Assembly (NCBI GenBank): GCA_964524185.1
Contig: CAZGCI010000005.1
Coordinates: forward strand, 15,870 to 79,869
Reading direction: 5' to 3'
From: Thiohalocapsa sp964524185
Lineage (GTDB): Bacteria; Pseudomonadota; Gammaproteobacteria; Chromatiales; Chromatiaceae
DNA: 64,000 nt
Part shown: positions 11,798-20,391 of the stretch, piece after piece
Layout of the letters: every line of letters starts with the position of its first letter
Position numbering within the stretch: the first letter of the stretch is position 1
Notes under the pieces: model-generated
Seen by the model: only the letters and a program-made list of their open reading frames with translations
Told to the model about the DNA's origin: nothing
Database searches by the model: none
Position numbers and translations under genes: made by a program

Positions 11798-13219
11798 TCA
11801 ACCCAACGCCGGCTTCGAGAAGGTCCAGAAGTTGATGATCAGATGGGCGAGGATGCTCGCCACATAGCCGAGCGCGATGTACTTAGTCCACTTCAGGTGC
11901 TCGAAGAAGGTGTAGACCCCCTTGGCCTGGCCCATGAGTGCCACGCCCGCCGCGGAGCCGATGGAGAGCAGGCTGCCGCCGACGCCGGCCGTCAGCGTGG
12001 CGAGCAGCCACTGGCCCTGTGACATGTCCGGGTTCATGGTGAGCACCGCGAACATGACCGGGATGTTATCGACGACGGCCGACAGCAGGCCAACCATGGT
12101 GTTGGCGAAGGTCGGTCCAACGTCGATGTAGGCGAACTGCGAAACCAGCTCCAGGTAGCCGATGAAGCCCAAGCCCCCAACGCAGAGGATGACCCCGTAG
12201 AAGAAGAGGAGGGTGTCCCATTCCGCCCGGGCGATCTTGTTGAAGATGTCGAAGGGCATGCTGTCCTCGAGGGTACCGACCTTCACGGTCGACATCTCAT
12301 GCGTCTTGTACATGTAGTACGCGAAGAACTTCAGGTACGCGAGCCCCGTCATCATGCCTAGCACCGGCGGGAGGTGGAAGAAGTTGTGCGCGCTGACGGC
12401 CGTGGCGATGGTGAGCAGAAATAGCAGGACGATGCGCTTGGCGCCGCGCTTCATCTTGACTATCTCGTCGCTCGGCGGCGGCGCTCCGTCCGGAACGGCC
12501 TTTTGCATGAAGTAGGCCGGGACCAGGTAATTGACCAGCGACGGAATGAACAGCAGGAAGAAGGTCTGGAACGCGATAAGCCCCTTCTGCCAGACCATCA
12601 GTGTGGTGATGTCGCCGAAGGGGCTGAAGGCGCCGCCGGCGTTGGCAGCAACGACGATATTGATGCAGCCAAGGGCGACGAAGCGTGGGTTGTCCGCGCC
12701 CACGGCCATCACGACCGCGCACATCAGCAGGGCGGTGGTGAGGTTGTCCGCCACCGGCGAGATGAAGAAGGCCAGGAAGCCCGTGGTCCAGAATAGCCTG
12801 CGGTAGCTCCAGCCGCTGCGGACCAGCCAGGAGCGCAACCACTCGAAGACCTGTCGCTCCTCCATGGCGTTGATGTAGGTCATCGCCGCGAGGAGGAACA
12901 GGAACAGCTCGGCGAACTCCATGATGTTGTGATGCACCGCGTTTTCGACGGTGTGGTAGTCGCCATGGTGCGCCGTGTAGTAGTAGCCGATCACGAGCCA
13001 GATGATGCCCGCCGCCAGCACCACGGGCTTCGACTTGCGCAGGTGCGTGAATTCCTCGGCCATCACCAATGCGTAGGCGACGACAAAGATCCCGAGCGCC
13101 GTGTAACCGACCCAGCTGGCGGTGAGGTTGAAGCGCTCACCGCCCTCGGTTGCGAACGCAAATGCTGGGACCAGCAGAAACAGTAGGGCCAGCACCGTCT
13201 TGACTGCGGGATGATGCAT
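11798..13219 (-). CDS. nhaD: Na+/H+ antiporter, NhaD family
   Basis: An inner-membrane sodium/proton antiporter of the NhaD type (ion transporter superfamily), used for sodium extrusion at alkaline pH or high salt. The 473-residue protein begins with a cleavable-looking signal segment ending FAFATEGG, as in several NhaD proteins, followed by about 11-12 helices. Features include FFISPVADNLTTALLM and GGAFSPFGDITTLMVW, which match the conserved NhaD segments. ATG 13219 is preceded by AAGGAG five bases upstream, which fixes the start against longer frames. It suggests a salt- or alkali-exposed habitat, by inference. Confidence 0.93.
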   Translation of the reverse strand: MHHPAVKTVLALLFLLVPAFAFATEGGERFNLTASWVGYTALGIFVVAYALVMAEEFTHLRKSKPVVLAAGIIWLVIGYYYTAHHGDYHTVENAVHHNIMEFAELFLFLLAAMTYINAMEERQVFEWLRSWLVRSGWSYRRLFWTTGFLAFFISPVADNLTTALLMCAVVMAVGADNPRFVALGCINIVVAANAGGAFSPFGDITTLMVWQKGLIAFQTFFLLFIPSLVNYLVPAYFMQKAVPDGAPPPSDEIVKMKRGAKRIVLLFLLTIATAVSAHNFFHLPPVLGMMTGLAYLKFFAYYMYKTHEMSTVKVGTLEDSMPFDIFNKIARAEWDTLLFFYGVILCVGGLGFIGYLELVSQFAYIDVGPTFANTMVGLLSAVVDNIPVMFAVLTMNPDMSQGQWLLATLTAGVGGSLLSIGSAAGVALMGQAKGVYTFFEHLKWTKYIALGYVASILAHLIINFWTFSKPALG

Positions 13220-13629
13220 GGGGACTCCTTGTGGCGTCAGTCTGGTTGGGTTGGGCGCCTGCGGCGTTCCCATCGGGCAGGGGCGGGCAGCGGGGCGCCC
13301 GCCAACGGGGACAATTGTATGGGTTTTACCCTGTGGCGCCGAGGGGGGCGCGCCTGTCTGCAGCGGCGGCGTCCAGCATCCTAGGACACCGGTGCTCACG
13401 ATGATGCTGGCGCTGATGGCTGAATGACGGCAGCGACCCGGATAACCGCGCAGCCAAAAGGGGAGTGGGCCTGGCAGACGCGCCGCCGGGCCGGCGCAAC
13501 GCTAGCATCCGCCGAGCGACGGTGTCTCGGCGACTAGGGCCTGCGTGGGAGCCAACGGCGTGGGAGCCAACGGACGCCTGCTGGGGCGCGGCCCTCGCAC
13601 CGCGAAGTGGCTTGGCCCCCTGGCCTGGG
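13220..13629. other. Intergenic region, nhaD to fnr
   Basis: A 410-bp gap between two minus-strand genes. It contains the nhaD ribosome binding site at its left end and a tandem 15-bp duplication at 13543-13572. No protein-like frame, terminator with a T-run or RNA gene was seen. Confidence 0.5.
13543..13572. repeat. Tandem duplication, 15-bp unit x2
   Basis: GCGTGGGAGCCAACG occurs twice with no gap. The unit contains GTGGGAGC, which is also the start of the REP sequences found after 45 kb, but no hairpin forms here. Confidence 0.8.
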
Positions 13630-14388
13630 TCAGTTCGAATGTTTGCGACTGCTGGCGGCGGGTGCAGCGCCAGCGAGCGTCTCGATGGTTGGGAGCTGCA
13701 AAATCTCCACGTGTTTGCGGTCTACCTTCACCAGCCCCTCGTCTTGAAAGCGGGTGAACAGGCGACTGACGGTCTCCACGGCGAGGCCGAGATAGTTGCC
13801 GATCTCGTGGCGCGACATGCTGAGGTAAAAGTCCGTCGGCGACAGACCCCGCTTGCTGAGTCGCTGCGACATGCTGACGAGAAAGGCTGCGAGCCGCTCC
13901 TCGGCGTTCTTCTTGCCCAACAGCAACAACATCTCTGCGTCGTGGCCGATCTCTTTGCTAAGCAGCCGGAACATGGAGTGTTGCAGACTTGGGATGGACG
14001 CGGCGAGCTCTTCGAAGCGCTGGAAGGGCACCTCGCAGATGGCGGAGGTCTCCAACACCTTGGCCGAGCAGGCGTGGGTGTCCTGGTCGATGGCGTCGAG
14101 GCCGATGATCTCGCCCGGGAGGTGGAAGCCGAGCACTTGCTCGCCGCCTTCCTCGCTCGGTGTGTACGTCTTCACCGAGCCCGTCTTGACGACGTAGAGT
14201 GAGCGGAAACGCTCCCCGCTGCGAAAAAGGTGGTCGCCCCGGTGGAGTGGCCGCGACCGTTTGACGATGCTGTCCAGCCGGTCTACGTCCTCCGGCGACA
14301 TGCCCATGGGCAGACACAGCTGCGAGAGGGTGCAGTTCTTGCAGGCGACCCGGATGGTTTCGAAGGAGATGACTTTGCGTTGATTCAA
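13630..14388 (-). CDS. fnr: Fnr/Anr oxygen-sensing transcription regulator
   Basis: A Crp/Fnr-family regulator that senses oxygen through a [4Fe-4S] cluster and switches anaerobic genes. The N-terminal cluster ligands are Cys16, Cys19 and Cys25 (CKNCTLSQLC) with Cys107 (HACSAKVLE) as the fourth, matching the Fnr spacing. A cNMP-binding-type beta-roll follows. The helix-turn-helix near residue 200 reads RHEIGNYLGLAVETVSRLF, containing the E-x-x-S-R DNA-recognition residues of Fnr. At 252 residues the length is normal. An FNR box in its own promoter (14433-14446) indicates autoregulation. Confidence 0.97.
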   Translation of the reverse strand: MNQRKVISFETIRVACKNCTLSQLCLPMGMSPEDVDRLDSIVKRSRPLHRGDHLFRSGERFRSLYVVKTGSVKTYTPSEEGGEQVLGFHLPGEIIGLDAIDQDTHACSAKVLETSAICEVPFQRFEELAASIPSLQHSMFRLLSKEIGHDAEMLLLLGKKNAEERLAAFLVSMSQRLSKRGLSPTDFYLSMSRHEIGNYLGLAVETVSRLFTRFQDEGLVKVDRKHVEILQLPTIETLAGAAPAASSRKHSN

Positions 14389-14432
14389 GGCACTGTACCT
14401 AGCTGGTTGACGCCTCCATTCTGCAACTCAGG

Positions 14433-14446
14433 TTGACATGCATCAA
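14433..14446. promoter_or_regulatory. FNR box in fnr promoter
   Basis: TTGACATGCATCAA (TTGATGCATGTCAA on the minus strand) matches the FNR consensus TTGATNNNNATCAA at nine of ten defined positions. It lies about 45-58 bp upstream of the fnr start codon. It is probably an autoregulatory site. Confidence 0.75.
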
Positions 14447-14677
14447 GTGCAATTCTCGCCGCTTTCACGCGCCTCTATTGGTGTTATTGCCAAGCACGGT
14501 CCATCCAAGCCCAGGTATGGCGGGCCGGAAACGGCTCGGCGGCTGCCCCTCAGCGGTCGATGGGCACCAGCGGCATAGATAGCTAGCGAGTGAGTCGGCG
14601 GCGGGCTCGGCAAGCTGGCGGCTAGGCGGGCAAGACGTTGACGCAAGCGAGCGGTTTGCGCGATGGCATTGCGGCGC

Positions 14678-14705
14678 AAACAAAAACCGCGCCCGGGGGC
14701 GCGGC
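14678..14705 (-). terminator. Intrinsic terminator of the sulfur globule gene
   Basis: Read on the minus strand, a GC-rich hairpin (GCCGCGCCC / GGCGCGGT, short loop) is followed by TTTTTGTTT. It lies about 50 bp past the sulfur globule stop codon and fits Rho-independent termination of that gene. Confidence 0.8.
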
Positions 14706-14757
14706 TCGTGCGGCCGCCGCAGGACGGCGGCCAGTGGCAGACGAAGGCTGCGCGAGC

Positions 14758-15165
14758 TTACCTGGCCTCTTCGGCGGCCGGGGCAGCAGGTGCGGCCGGA
14801 GCACCGTACGGCATGCCATAGGGCATGGGCGGCGCGCCGTAGCCATAGGCTGGGTAGCCACCATAGCCGTAGCCCGGGTAGCCGTAGCCGTAGCCCGGGT
14901 AGCCGTAGCCGTAGCCGGAACCGCGACCATACCCGGTGCCGCGACCACGGCCGTAGCCGCGACCACCGCCGGACATGTTCATGTTGAAGTCGCCGTAGCC
15001 GTCGCCGAACATGTCGCTGAACATGTCGCCGACGCCGTCACCCCAGCCGGACCCATAGCCGGGACCGCCGTAGCCGGGACCGCCCCAGGCATGAGCGGCG
15101 CTCATGGAGAAGGTGGCTGCTCCGGCGATGGCGGCAATGCCGACGATCTTGGCAAGCTTTTGCAT
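14758..15165 (-). CDS. sgp: Sulfur globule protein
   Basis: A structural envelope protein of intracellular or periplasmic sulfur globules in sulfur-oxidising gammaproteobacteria, the Sgp CV1/CV2 type of Allochromatium. The 135-residue precursor has a signal peptide (residues 1-26, ending SAAHA), then a Gly/Tyr/Pro low-complexity mature part. This part contains MFSDMFGDGYGDFNMNMSG and repeated GYGYPGYGYG units, matching the family's composition. ATG 15165 has GGAG nine bases upstream. It has its own terminator and is divergent from pyrG. The TATACT sequences at 15271-15296 could serve as -10 elements. It is the main clue that the organism stores elemental sulfur. Confidence 0.85.
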   Translation of the reverse strand: MQKLAKIVGIAAIAGAATFSMSAAHAWGGPGYGGPGYGSGWGDGVGDMFSDMFGDGYGDFNMNMSGGGRGYGRGRGTGYGRGSGYGYGYPGYGYGYPGYGYGGYPAYGYGAPPMPYGMPYGAPAAPAAPAAEEAR

Positions 15166-15270
15166 AATCTGACGCTCCAGAAGGATTCTCGTGTGAGTTC
15201 AGCGTGCCGGGGAGCCGCTCGTGGCTGGCTCGGTGCCGTCGACGAGCCGTCGGTTGTCCCCGGAGTCCGT

Positions 15271-15296
15271 AGTATACGAACGCCGCGGAGTATACG
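15271..15296. promoter_or_regulatory. Direct repeat AGTATACG x2
   Basis: Two identical 8-mers start 18 bp apart between the divergent sulfur globule and pyrG genes. On the minus strand each contains TATACT, a good -10 hexamer, so they may be a promoter or an operator of the sulfur globule gene. No convincing -35 was found. Confidence 0.4.
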
Positions 15297-15349
15297 TGTC
15301 CGGTTTCGGCTTGTGAAGCGCGCTAAAACCCCGTTTATGCGTGCAATTC

Positions 15350-15364
15350 GCGACAGGTTGTCGC
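15350..15364. promoter_or_regulatory. Inverted repeat GCGACAGGTTGTCGC
   Basis: Six-base perfect arms (GCGACA/TGTCGC) around GGT, about 120 bp upstream of pyrG. It could be a regulator-binding site or a small leader hairpin; symmetry is the only evidence. Confidence 0.35.
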
Positions 15365-15483
15365 CATTACGTCACTTTTTCGGACGCAATTGAGGCGAGG
15401 AGGGTTATTTGTTACCTTCATTGCCGGGCGGGTGCCGGCATCCTCCGGGTCGGTCTCGATCCCCCACAGGTCTTCAGGAAACC

Positions 15484-17142
15484 ATGACCAAGCTCATCTT
15501 CGTCACCGGCGGCGTCGTGTCGTCCCTGGGTAAAGGTATTGCGTCCGCGTCCCTGGGGGCACTGCTGGAGGCCCGCGGGCTGCGGGTCACGATGATCAAG
15601 TTGGACCCCTACATCAACGTGGACCCGGGCACCATGAGCCCGTTTCAGCACGGGGAGGTCTACGTCACGGACGACGGCGCGGAGACGGATCTCGATCTCG
15701 GCCACTACGAGCGCTTCCTCCGCACCCGCATGGGTCGCAACAACAACTACACCACGGGCCAGATCTACGAGAGCGTGATCCGCAAGGAGCGCCGCGGCGA
15801 CTACCTGGGCCGCACGGTCCAGGTGATCCCGCACATCACCGACGAGATCAAGGCGAGCATCCGGCTCGGTGCCGACGACGCCGACGTGGCCCTCGTCGAG
15901 ATCGGCGGCACCGTCGGCGACATCGAGTCGCTACCCTTCCTGGAGGCCATTCGGCAGATGCGCGTCGAGTTAGGCCCGCGCGCTGCCATGTTCATCCACC
16001 TAACGCTGGTGCCCTACATCCGCACCGCAGGTGAGATCAAGACCAAGCCCACGCAGCACTCCGTGAAGGAGCTCCGTTCCATCGGTATCCAACCCGACGT
16101 GCTCCTCTGCCGCGCCGAGCAGCACCTGCCGGACGACGAGCGCCGCAAGATCGCACTCTTCACGAACGTGCCGGAGAACGCTGTGATCTCCGCGGTGGAC
16201 GCCGACAACATCTATCGCATTCCCATGCTCCTGCACGCCCAGGGCCTGGACGCCCTCGTTGTGGAGCAGTTCGGGCTGGCGGTGCCAGAGGCAAACCTAG
16301 GCGAGTGGCAGCGGGTGCTGGACGGCTTCGAGCACCCGCAAAACTCGGTCAGCGTCGGCATGGTCGGCAAGTACATGGACCTGACCGAGGCCTACAAATC
16401 TCTGTCCGAGGCACTGGCCCACGCCGGCGTGCACACGGGCACACGGGTCCAGATCCAATACCTCGACGCCGAAGAAATCGAGCGCACCGGCACCGAGTGC
16501 CTAGCCGACATCGATGCAGTGCTCGTCCCCGGCGGCTTCGGCGAGCGCGGCATCGAGGGCAAAATCGCCGCCGCGCGTTTCGCCCGCGAGCGCCGTGTGC
16601 CCTATCTGGGCATTTGCTTAGGGATGCAGGTCGCAGTGATCGAGTACGCACGTAACGTGGCTGGTCTCACCGGCGCGCACAGCACGGAATTCGACCCAAG
16701 CACGCCACACCCGATCATTGCGCTGATCACCGAGTGGCAAACCGAAGAGGGGCGCCGCGAGATCCGCAACGCCGCCGCCGAAAAGGGCGGCACCATGCGA
16801 CTCGGCGCTCAGCATTGCCGACTCGAGCCCGGCAGCCTAGCGCGCCGGGTCTATGATCGTCATCAGATCCGCGAGCGCCACCGGCATCGCTACGAATTCA
16901 ATAATGGCTACTGTGACGTCATGAAGGATGCGGGCCTGCGCTTCTCCGGCTGGTCGCTGGATTCCAGGCTGGTGGAGATCGTAGAGATACCGGATCATCC
17001 GTGGTTTGTGGGCTGCCAGTTTCACCCAGAATTCACGTCGACGCCGCGCGACGGCCATCCGTTATTCAAGAGCTTCATCGAGGCGGCGCTGGCACAGCAG
17101 CATCGACGTGCCGCGGGGGCTGCCGCAGAGCGGGTCGCCTGA
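15484..17142 (+). CDS. pyrG: CTP synthase
   Basis: PyrG aminates UTP to CTP with ATP and glutamine (or ammonia). The 552-residue protein has the N-terminal synthetase domain, starting TKLIFVTGGVVSSLGKG with the P-loop-like segment, and KLDPYINVDPGTMSPFQHGE. The C-terminal glutaminase domain has nucleophile Cys in YLGICLGMQ and the His-Glu pair near the end in CQFHPEFTS. ATG 15484 is fixed by the conserved N-terminus and an AGGA ribosome binding site. It is followed by eno, as in many gammaproteobacteria, with 307 bp between and no kdsA. Confidence 0.98.
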   Translation: MTKLIFVTGGVVSSLGKGIASASLGALLEARGLRVTMIKLDPYINVDPGTMSPFQHGEVYVTDDGAETDLDLGHYERFLRTRMGRNNNYTTGQIYESVIRKERRGDYLGRTVQVIPHITDEIKASIRLGADDADVALVEIGGTVGDIESLPFLEAIRQMRVELGPRAAMFIHLTLVPYIRTAGEIKTKPTQHSVKELRSIGIQPDVLLCRAEQHLPDDERRKIALFTNVPENAVISAVDADNIYRIPMLLHAQGLDALVVEQFGLAVPEANLGEWQRVLDGFEHPQNSVSVGMVGKYMDLTEAYKSLSEALAHAGVHTGTRVQIQYLDAEEIERTGTECLADIDAVLVPGGFGERGIEGKIAAARFARERRVPYLGICLGMQVAVIEYARNVAGLTGAHSTEFDPSTPHPIIALITEWQTEEGRREIRNAAAEKGGTMRLGAQHCRLEPGSLARRVYDRHQIRERHRHRYEFNNGYCDVMKDAGLRFSGWSLDSRLVEIVEIPDHPWFVGCQFHPEFTSTPRDGHPLFKSFIEAALAQQHRRAAGAAAERVA

Positions 17143-17449
17143 CGGCCTTGCCGCCGACGGGGCCGAGGCCCTGGCGCGGACTGTGTCTTTTCCGGTGCAC
17201 ACTCCGCGGCGACAAGCGTCCTGGCCCGTCAAGCGAACACCGGACGCTGGGGCCCGACGCTGGGCCCGACGCTGGGCCCGGAGTTGCCCCCGAAAAGCAC
17301 CCCGGAACCGGCCCCTCAATCCGGCTTCGATGATCGGCAGACGGCCCCGCGGGGATCCATCGTAACGTCTGAGTAGGGCCCGAACAGGCTCCTTACGCCC
17401 GAACTTTTGCCCCTGCTTTAATCGCGACTCAATCGGGAGAAACTAGACC
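17143..17449. other. Intergenic region, pyrG to eno
   Basis: A 307-bp gap with a 12-bp tandem repeat at 17249-17281 and the eno ribosome binding site GGGAG at the right end. A TTTAAT near 17417 may be the eno -10, without a good -35. No gene is seen. Confidence 0.4.
17249..17281. repeat. Tandem repeat, 12-bp unit
   Basis: GGGCCCGACGCT is repeated about 2.7 times between pyrG and eno. No function is evident. Confidence 0.75.
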
Positions 17450-18727
17450 ATGTCCGAGATCGTCGATGTCCGCGCCCGCGAGGTGCTCGACTCCCGCGGC
17501 AACCCCACCATCGAGGTCGATGTCCTGACCGCCGCCGGCGCCATCGGGCGCGCTGCTGTGCCGTCTGGGGCCTCCACCGGCTCACGCGAGGCCCTGGAGC
17601 TGCGTGACGGCGACAAGGCCCGCTACGGCGGCAAGGGCGTGCTCAACGCCTGCGCCAACGTCAATGGTGAGCTCAAGGACACCGTCACCGGCATGGAGGT
17701 GACCGAGCAGGAGGCGCTCGACCGCAGAATGATCGACCTCGACGGCACCGACACAAAGAGCCGGCTCGGGGCCAACGCCATCCTCGGTGTCTCCATGGCC
17801 GCCGCCCACGCGGCTGCGCAGGAGGCCTCGCTGCCCTTGTACCAATACCTAGGCGAGGACGCGCACACGCTGCCGGTGCCCATGATGAACATCATCAACG
17901 GCGGCGAGCATGCGGACAACAGCGTCGACTTCCAGGAGTTTATGATCTTGCCGGTGGGGGCACCAAGCATTCGCGAAGCGGTGCGCTTCGGTGCCGAGGT
18001 CTTCCACGCGCTGAAGTCCGTGCTGCACGGCCGTGGTCTTGCGACCAGCGTCGGTGACGAAGGCGGCTTCGCGCCGGACCTGCCGAGCAACGAGGCCGCC
18101 ATCGAGGTGATCCTGGAAGCCATCGAGAAGGCCGGCTTCAAGGCCGGGCAGGACATCTTCCTCGGTATGGATGTCGCCGCCTCGGAGTTCTACGCCGATG
18201 GCGTTTATGACCTCAAAGGTGAGGGCCGGAAGCTGGATGCCGCCGGGATGACGGACCTGCTGCTGGAGTGGTGCAACAAGTACCCCATCCTGAGCATCGA
18301 GGACGGCCTGGCGGAAGGCGACTGGGACGGCTGGCAGGACCACACGGCCCGGCTCGGCGATAAGGTCCAGCTGGTGGGGGATGACCTCTTCGTCACCAAC
18401 ACCAAGATTCTTCAGGAAGGCATCGACAAACACGTCGCCAATTCCATCCTCATCAAGGTGAACCAGATCGGCAGCCTGACCGAGACGTTTGACGCCATCC
18501 GGATGGCGCAAGACGCAGGCTACAGCGCAGTCGTCTCCCACCGCTCCGGCGAGACCGAAGACACCACCATCGCGGACCTCGTGGTGGCTGCCGGCACCGG
18601 GCAGATCAAGACGGGCTCCCTGTCGCGCTCCGACCGTGTGGCCAAATACAACCAGCTCATGCGCATCGAGGACCAGCTCGGCGATGCGGCTGTGTATCCC
18701 GGCCGCTCGGCCTTTCGGTACCTGTGA
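17450..18727 (+). CDS. eno: Enolase
   Basis: Enolase converts 2-phosphoglycerate to phosphoenolpyruvate in glycolysis and gluconeogenesis, and in many gammaproteobacteria is also an RNA degradosome partner. The 425-residue protein has the canonical N-terminus IVDVRAREVLDSRGNPT, SGASTG, the Mg ligands in the barrel (SIEDGLAEGDWDGW, QLVGDDLFVTN), and the C-terminal SHRSGETEDTTIADL signature. GGGAG lies about nine bases before ATG 17450. ftsB follows 48 bp later. Confidence 0.99.
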   Translation: MSEIVDVRAREVLDSRGNPTIEVDVLTAAGAIGRAAVPSGASTGSREALELRDGDKARYGGKGVLNACANVNGELKDTVTGMEVTEQEALDRRMIDLDGTDTKSRLGANAILGVSMAAAHAAAQEASLPLYQYLGEDAHTLPVPMMNIINGGEHADNSVDFQEFMILPVGAPSIREAVRFGAEVFHALKSVLHGRGLATSVGDEGGFAPDLPSNEAAIEVILEAIEKAGFKAGQDIFLGMDVAASEFYADGVYDLKGEGRKLDAAGMTDLLLEWCNKYPILSIEDGLAEGDWDGWQDHTARLGDKVQLVGDDLFVTNTKILQEGIDKHVANSILIKVNQIGSLTETFDAIRMAQDAGYSAVVSHRSGETEDTTIADLVVAAGTGQIKTGSLSRSDRVAKYNQLMRIEDQLGDAAVYPGRSAFRYL

Positions 18728-18775
18728 CACCGCCGCAGCCCTGATCGCCATGAGCAAGCAGCGGAGGCCGCGCCC

Positions 18776-19072
18776 ATGATGCGCTGGGTGATTCTCGGCC
18801 TACTGCTGCTGTTGGGCCTGTTGCAATATCGGCTATGGTTGGGTGATGGCAGCATCAAGGAGTTGCATATCCTGCGTGCCCAGATCGACGACCACCGCGA
18901 GGAATTGCGGCGCCTGGAGGCCCGCAACCTCGCCCTGGCAGCGGAGGTCGAGGACCTGCGTACGGGTCTCGAGGCCATCGAAGATCGCGCACGCAGTGAG
19001 CTCGGCATGATCCAACGCGGCGAGGTGTTCCTGCAGGTCATCGAGAAGCGCAAGCAAGAGGAGAGTCCGTGA
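18776..19072 (+). CDS. ftsB: Cell division protein FtsB
   Basis: A small bitopic membrane protein of the FtsQLB divisome complex. The 98 residues comprise a short cytoplasmic start, one transmembrane helix (residues about 4-22, VILGLLLLLGLLQYRLW) and a periplasmic leucine-zipper-like coiled coil (residues about 28-72). FtsB normally sits between eno and ispD, as here, which supports the name. The start may be the ATG at 18776 or the adjacent one at 18779. Confidence 0.93.
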   Translation: MMRWVILGLLLLLGLLQYRLWLGDGSIKELHILRAQIDDHREELRRLEARNLALAAEVEDLRTGLEAIEDRARSELGMIQRGEVFLQVIEKRKQEESP

Positions 19073-19121
19073 GCCTGTCCTGGCACTGGGTGCGGCTTGC
19101 TGCTCGCGCGGTGGCAGCAGC

Positions 19122-19841
19122 ATGAGCGGCGCGGTCCGCCACTGGGCATTGATCCCGGCGGCCGGCGTTGGGCGGCGTTTTGGTGCCGCGGTGCCCAAGC
19201 AATATCTGGCACTGGCCGGGCGACCTGTCATCGACCACGCCATCGCCGCATTCGTAGAGCATCCGCATATTGCCGGCTGCACCGTCGTCCTCGGTGCCGA
19301 TGACGGGTGGTGGGCCGATGTGAGTGCCTATGCAGACCACCCCGACGTGCGCCGTGCCCCCGGCGGCGCCGAGCGGTCTCACTCGGTGCGCAACGGCCTT
19401 GCTGCCCTCGCGGCGCTGGCCACGGACGACGACTGGGTGCTGGTGCACGATGCGGCGCGTCCCTGTCTACGCCGGGCGGACCTGGACCGACTCCTTGCCG
19501 CCCTCCGCGGTGAGCCCGTGGGGGCGCTGCTCGCCGTGCCCATCGCCGACACCGTCAAGCGCGCCGAGGCCGGGCAGGTGACGGAGACCTTGCCCCGCAG
19601 TGCCCTGTGGCGGGCCTATACGCCGCAGGCCTTTCGCCTGGGGCTGCTGCGCCGGGCGCTGGACCACGCCGAGTCCCGGCGTCTCGTGGTCACCGACGAT
19701 GCCAGCGCCGTGGAGCTCCTGGGGCTCAAGCCGGCGCTCATCGAATGCCAGGCCGACAACATCAAGATCACCCGGCCAGAGGATCTCCCGCTGGCCACCT
19801 TTTATTTGGAGCAGCAGCGGGGCGAGGCAGTCGTCGCATGA
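19122..19841 (+). CDS. ispD: 2-C-methyl-D-erythritol 4-phosphate cytidylyltransferase
   Basis: IspD couples CTP to MEP to give CDP-ME in the non-mevalonate isoprenoid pathway. The 239-residue protein has the nucleotide-binding ALIPAAGVGRRFG loop, KQYLALAGRPVIDHAI, the VHDAARPCL segment, and the C-terminal TDDASAVELLG and NIKITRPEDLPLA motifs of the family. The length is normal. It follows ftsB by 49 bp and precedes ispF by 76 bp in an apparent operon. Confidence 0.97.
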   Translation: MSGAVRHWALIPAAGVGRRFGAAVPKQYLALAGRPVIDHAIAAFVEHPHIAGCTVVLGADDGWWADVSAYADHPDVRRAPGGAERSHSVRNGLAALAALATDDDWVLVHDAARPCLRRADLDRLLAALRGEPVGALLAVPIADTVKRAEAGQVTETLPRSALWRAYTPQAFRLGLLRRALDHAESRRLVVTDDASAVELLGLKPALIECQADNIKITRPEDLPLATFYLEQQRGEAVVA

Positions 19842-19917
19842 TGCAGCCGCAACAACCTTGTCACGCCGGGCCGCGGTCGACTGGGCTCATCACCGCCGCG
19901 CAGCGGGACGTAGCCCC

Positions 19918-20391
19918 ATGCTGATCGGCCAAGGCATCGATGCCCACCGCTTCGAGACCGGCAGACCGCTGGTGCTGGGCGGAGTCCAGATCCCGCATCA
20001 TCAGGGGCTGGCCGCGCACTCTGATGGCGATGTCGTCATCCATGCCCTGTGTGATGCCCTGCTCGGCGCTGCCGGGCTCGGCGACATTGGACATCACTTT
20101 CCCGATACTGACGCCGCCTACGCTGGCATCGATAGCCGCATCCTGTTGGGCCGGGTGATGGACGCCCTTGCCGAGCGTGGTCTTTTGGTGCACAACGCGG
20201 ACCTGACGATCGCGGCCCAGCAGCCAAAGCTAGCTCCGCACATTGCCATGATGCGCGAGACCCTAGCTGCCGACCTGGGTTGCCCGCCGACGCGCGTCAA
20301 CGTGAAGGCCACCACCACCGAGCGTATGGGCTTCACCGGCCGAGGCGAGGGCATCGCCGCCTTCGCCGTGGTGCTGCTGGACGCGTCGTGA
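19918..20391 (+). CDS. ispF: 2-C-methyl-D-erythritol 2,4-cyclodiphosphate synthase
   Basis: IspF cyclises CDP-ME 2-phosphate to MEcPP, releasing CMP. The 157-residue protein shows the zinc-binding GIDAHRF (Asp8, His10), the GGVQIPHHQGLAAHSDGDV region, GDIGHHFPDTD, and the C-terminal KATTTERMGFTGRGEGI. The start at ATG 19918 gives the standard N-terminus. Its TGA overlaps the GTG start of truD by four bases, indicating translational coupling. Confidence 0.98.
   Translation: MLIGQGIDAHRFETGRPLVLGGVQIPHHQGLAAHSDGDVVIHALCDALLGAAGLGDIGHHFPDTDAAYAGIDSRILLGRVMDALAERGLLVHNADLTIAAQQPKLAPHIAMMRETLAADLGCPPTRVNVKATTTERMGFTGRGEGIAAFAVVLLDAS

Larger units (their letters stand above)
14389..14757. other. 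Intergenic region, fnr to sulfur globule gene
   Basis: A 369-bp gap. It holds the fnr promoter with an FNR box near its left end and the intrinsic terminator of the sulfur globule gene near its right end. Nothing else is supportable. Confidence 0.5.
15166..15483. other. Divergent promoter region, sulfur globule gene / pyrG
   Basis: A 318-bp gap between divergent genes. It contains a direct repeat AGTATACG at 15271 and 15289 (18 bp apart, each holding the palindrome GTATAC) and an inverted repeat GCGACAGGTTGTCGC at 15350-15364. AGGA lies just before the pyrG start. The repeats are candidate operators, but no regulator can be named. Confidence 0.45.
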
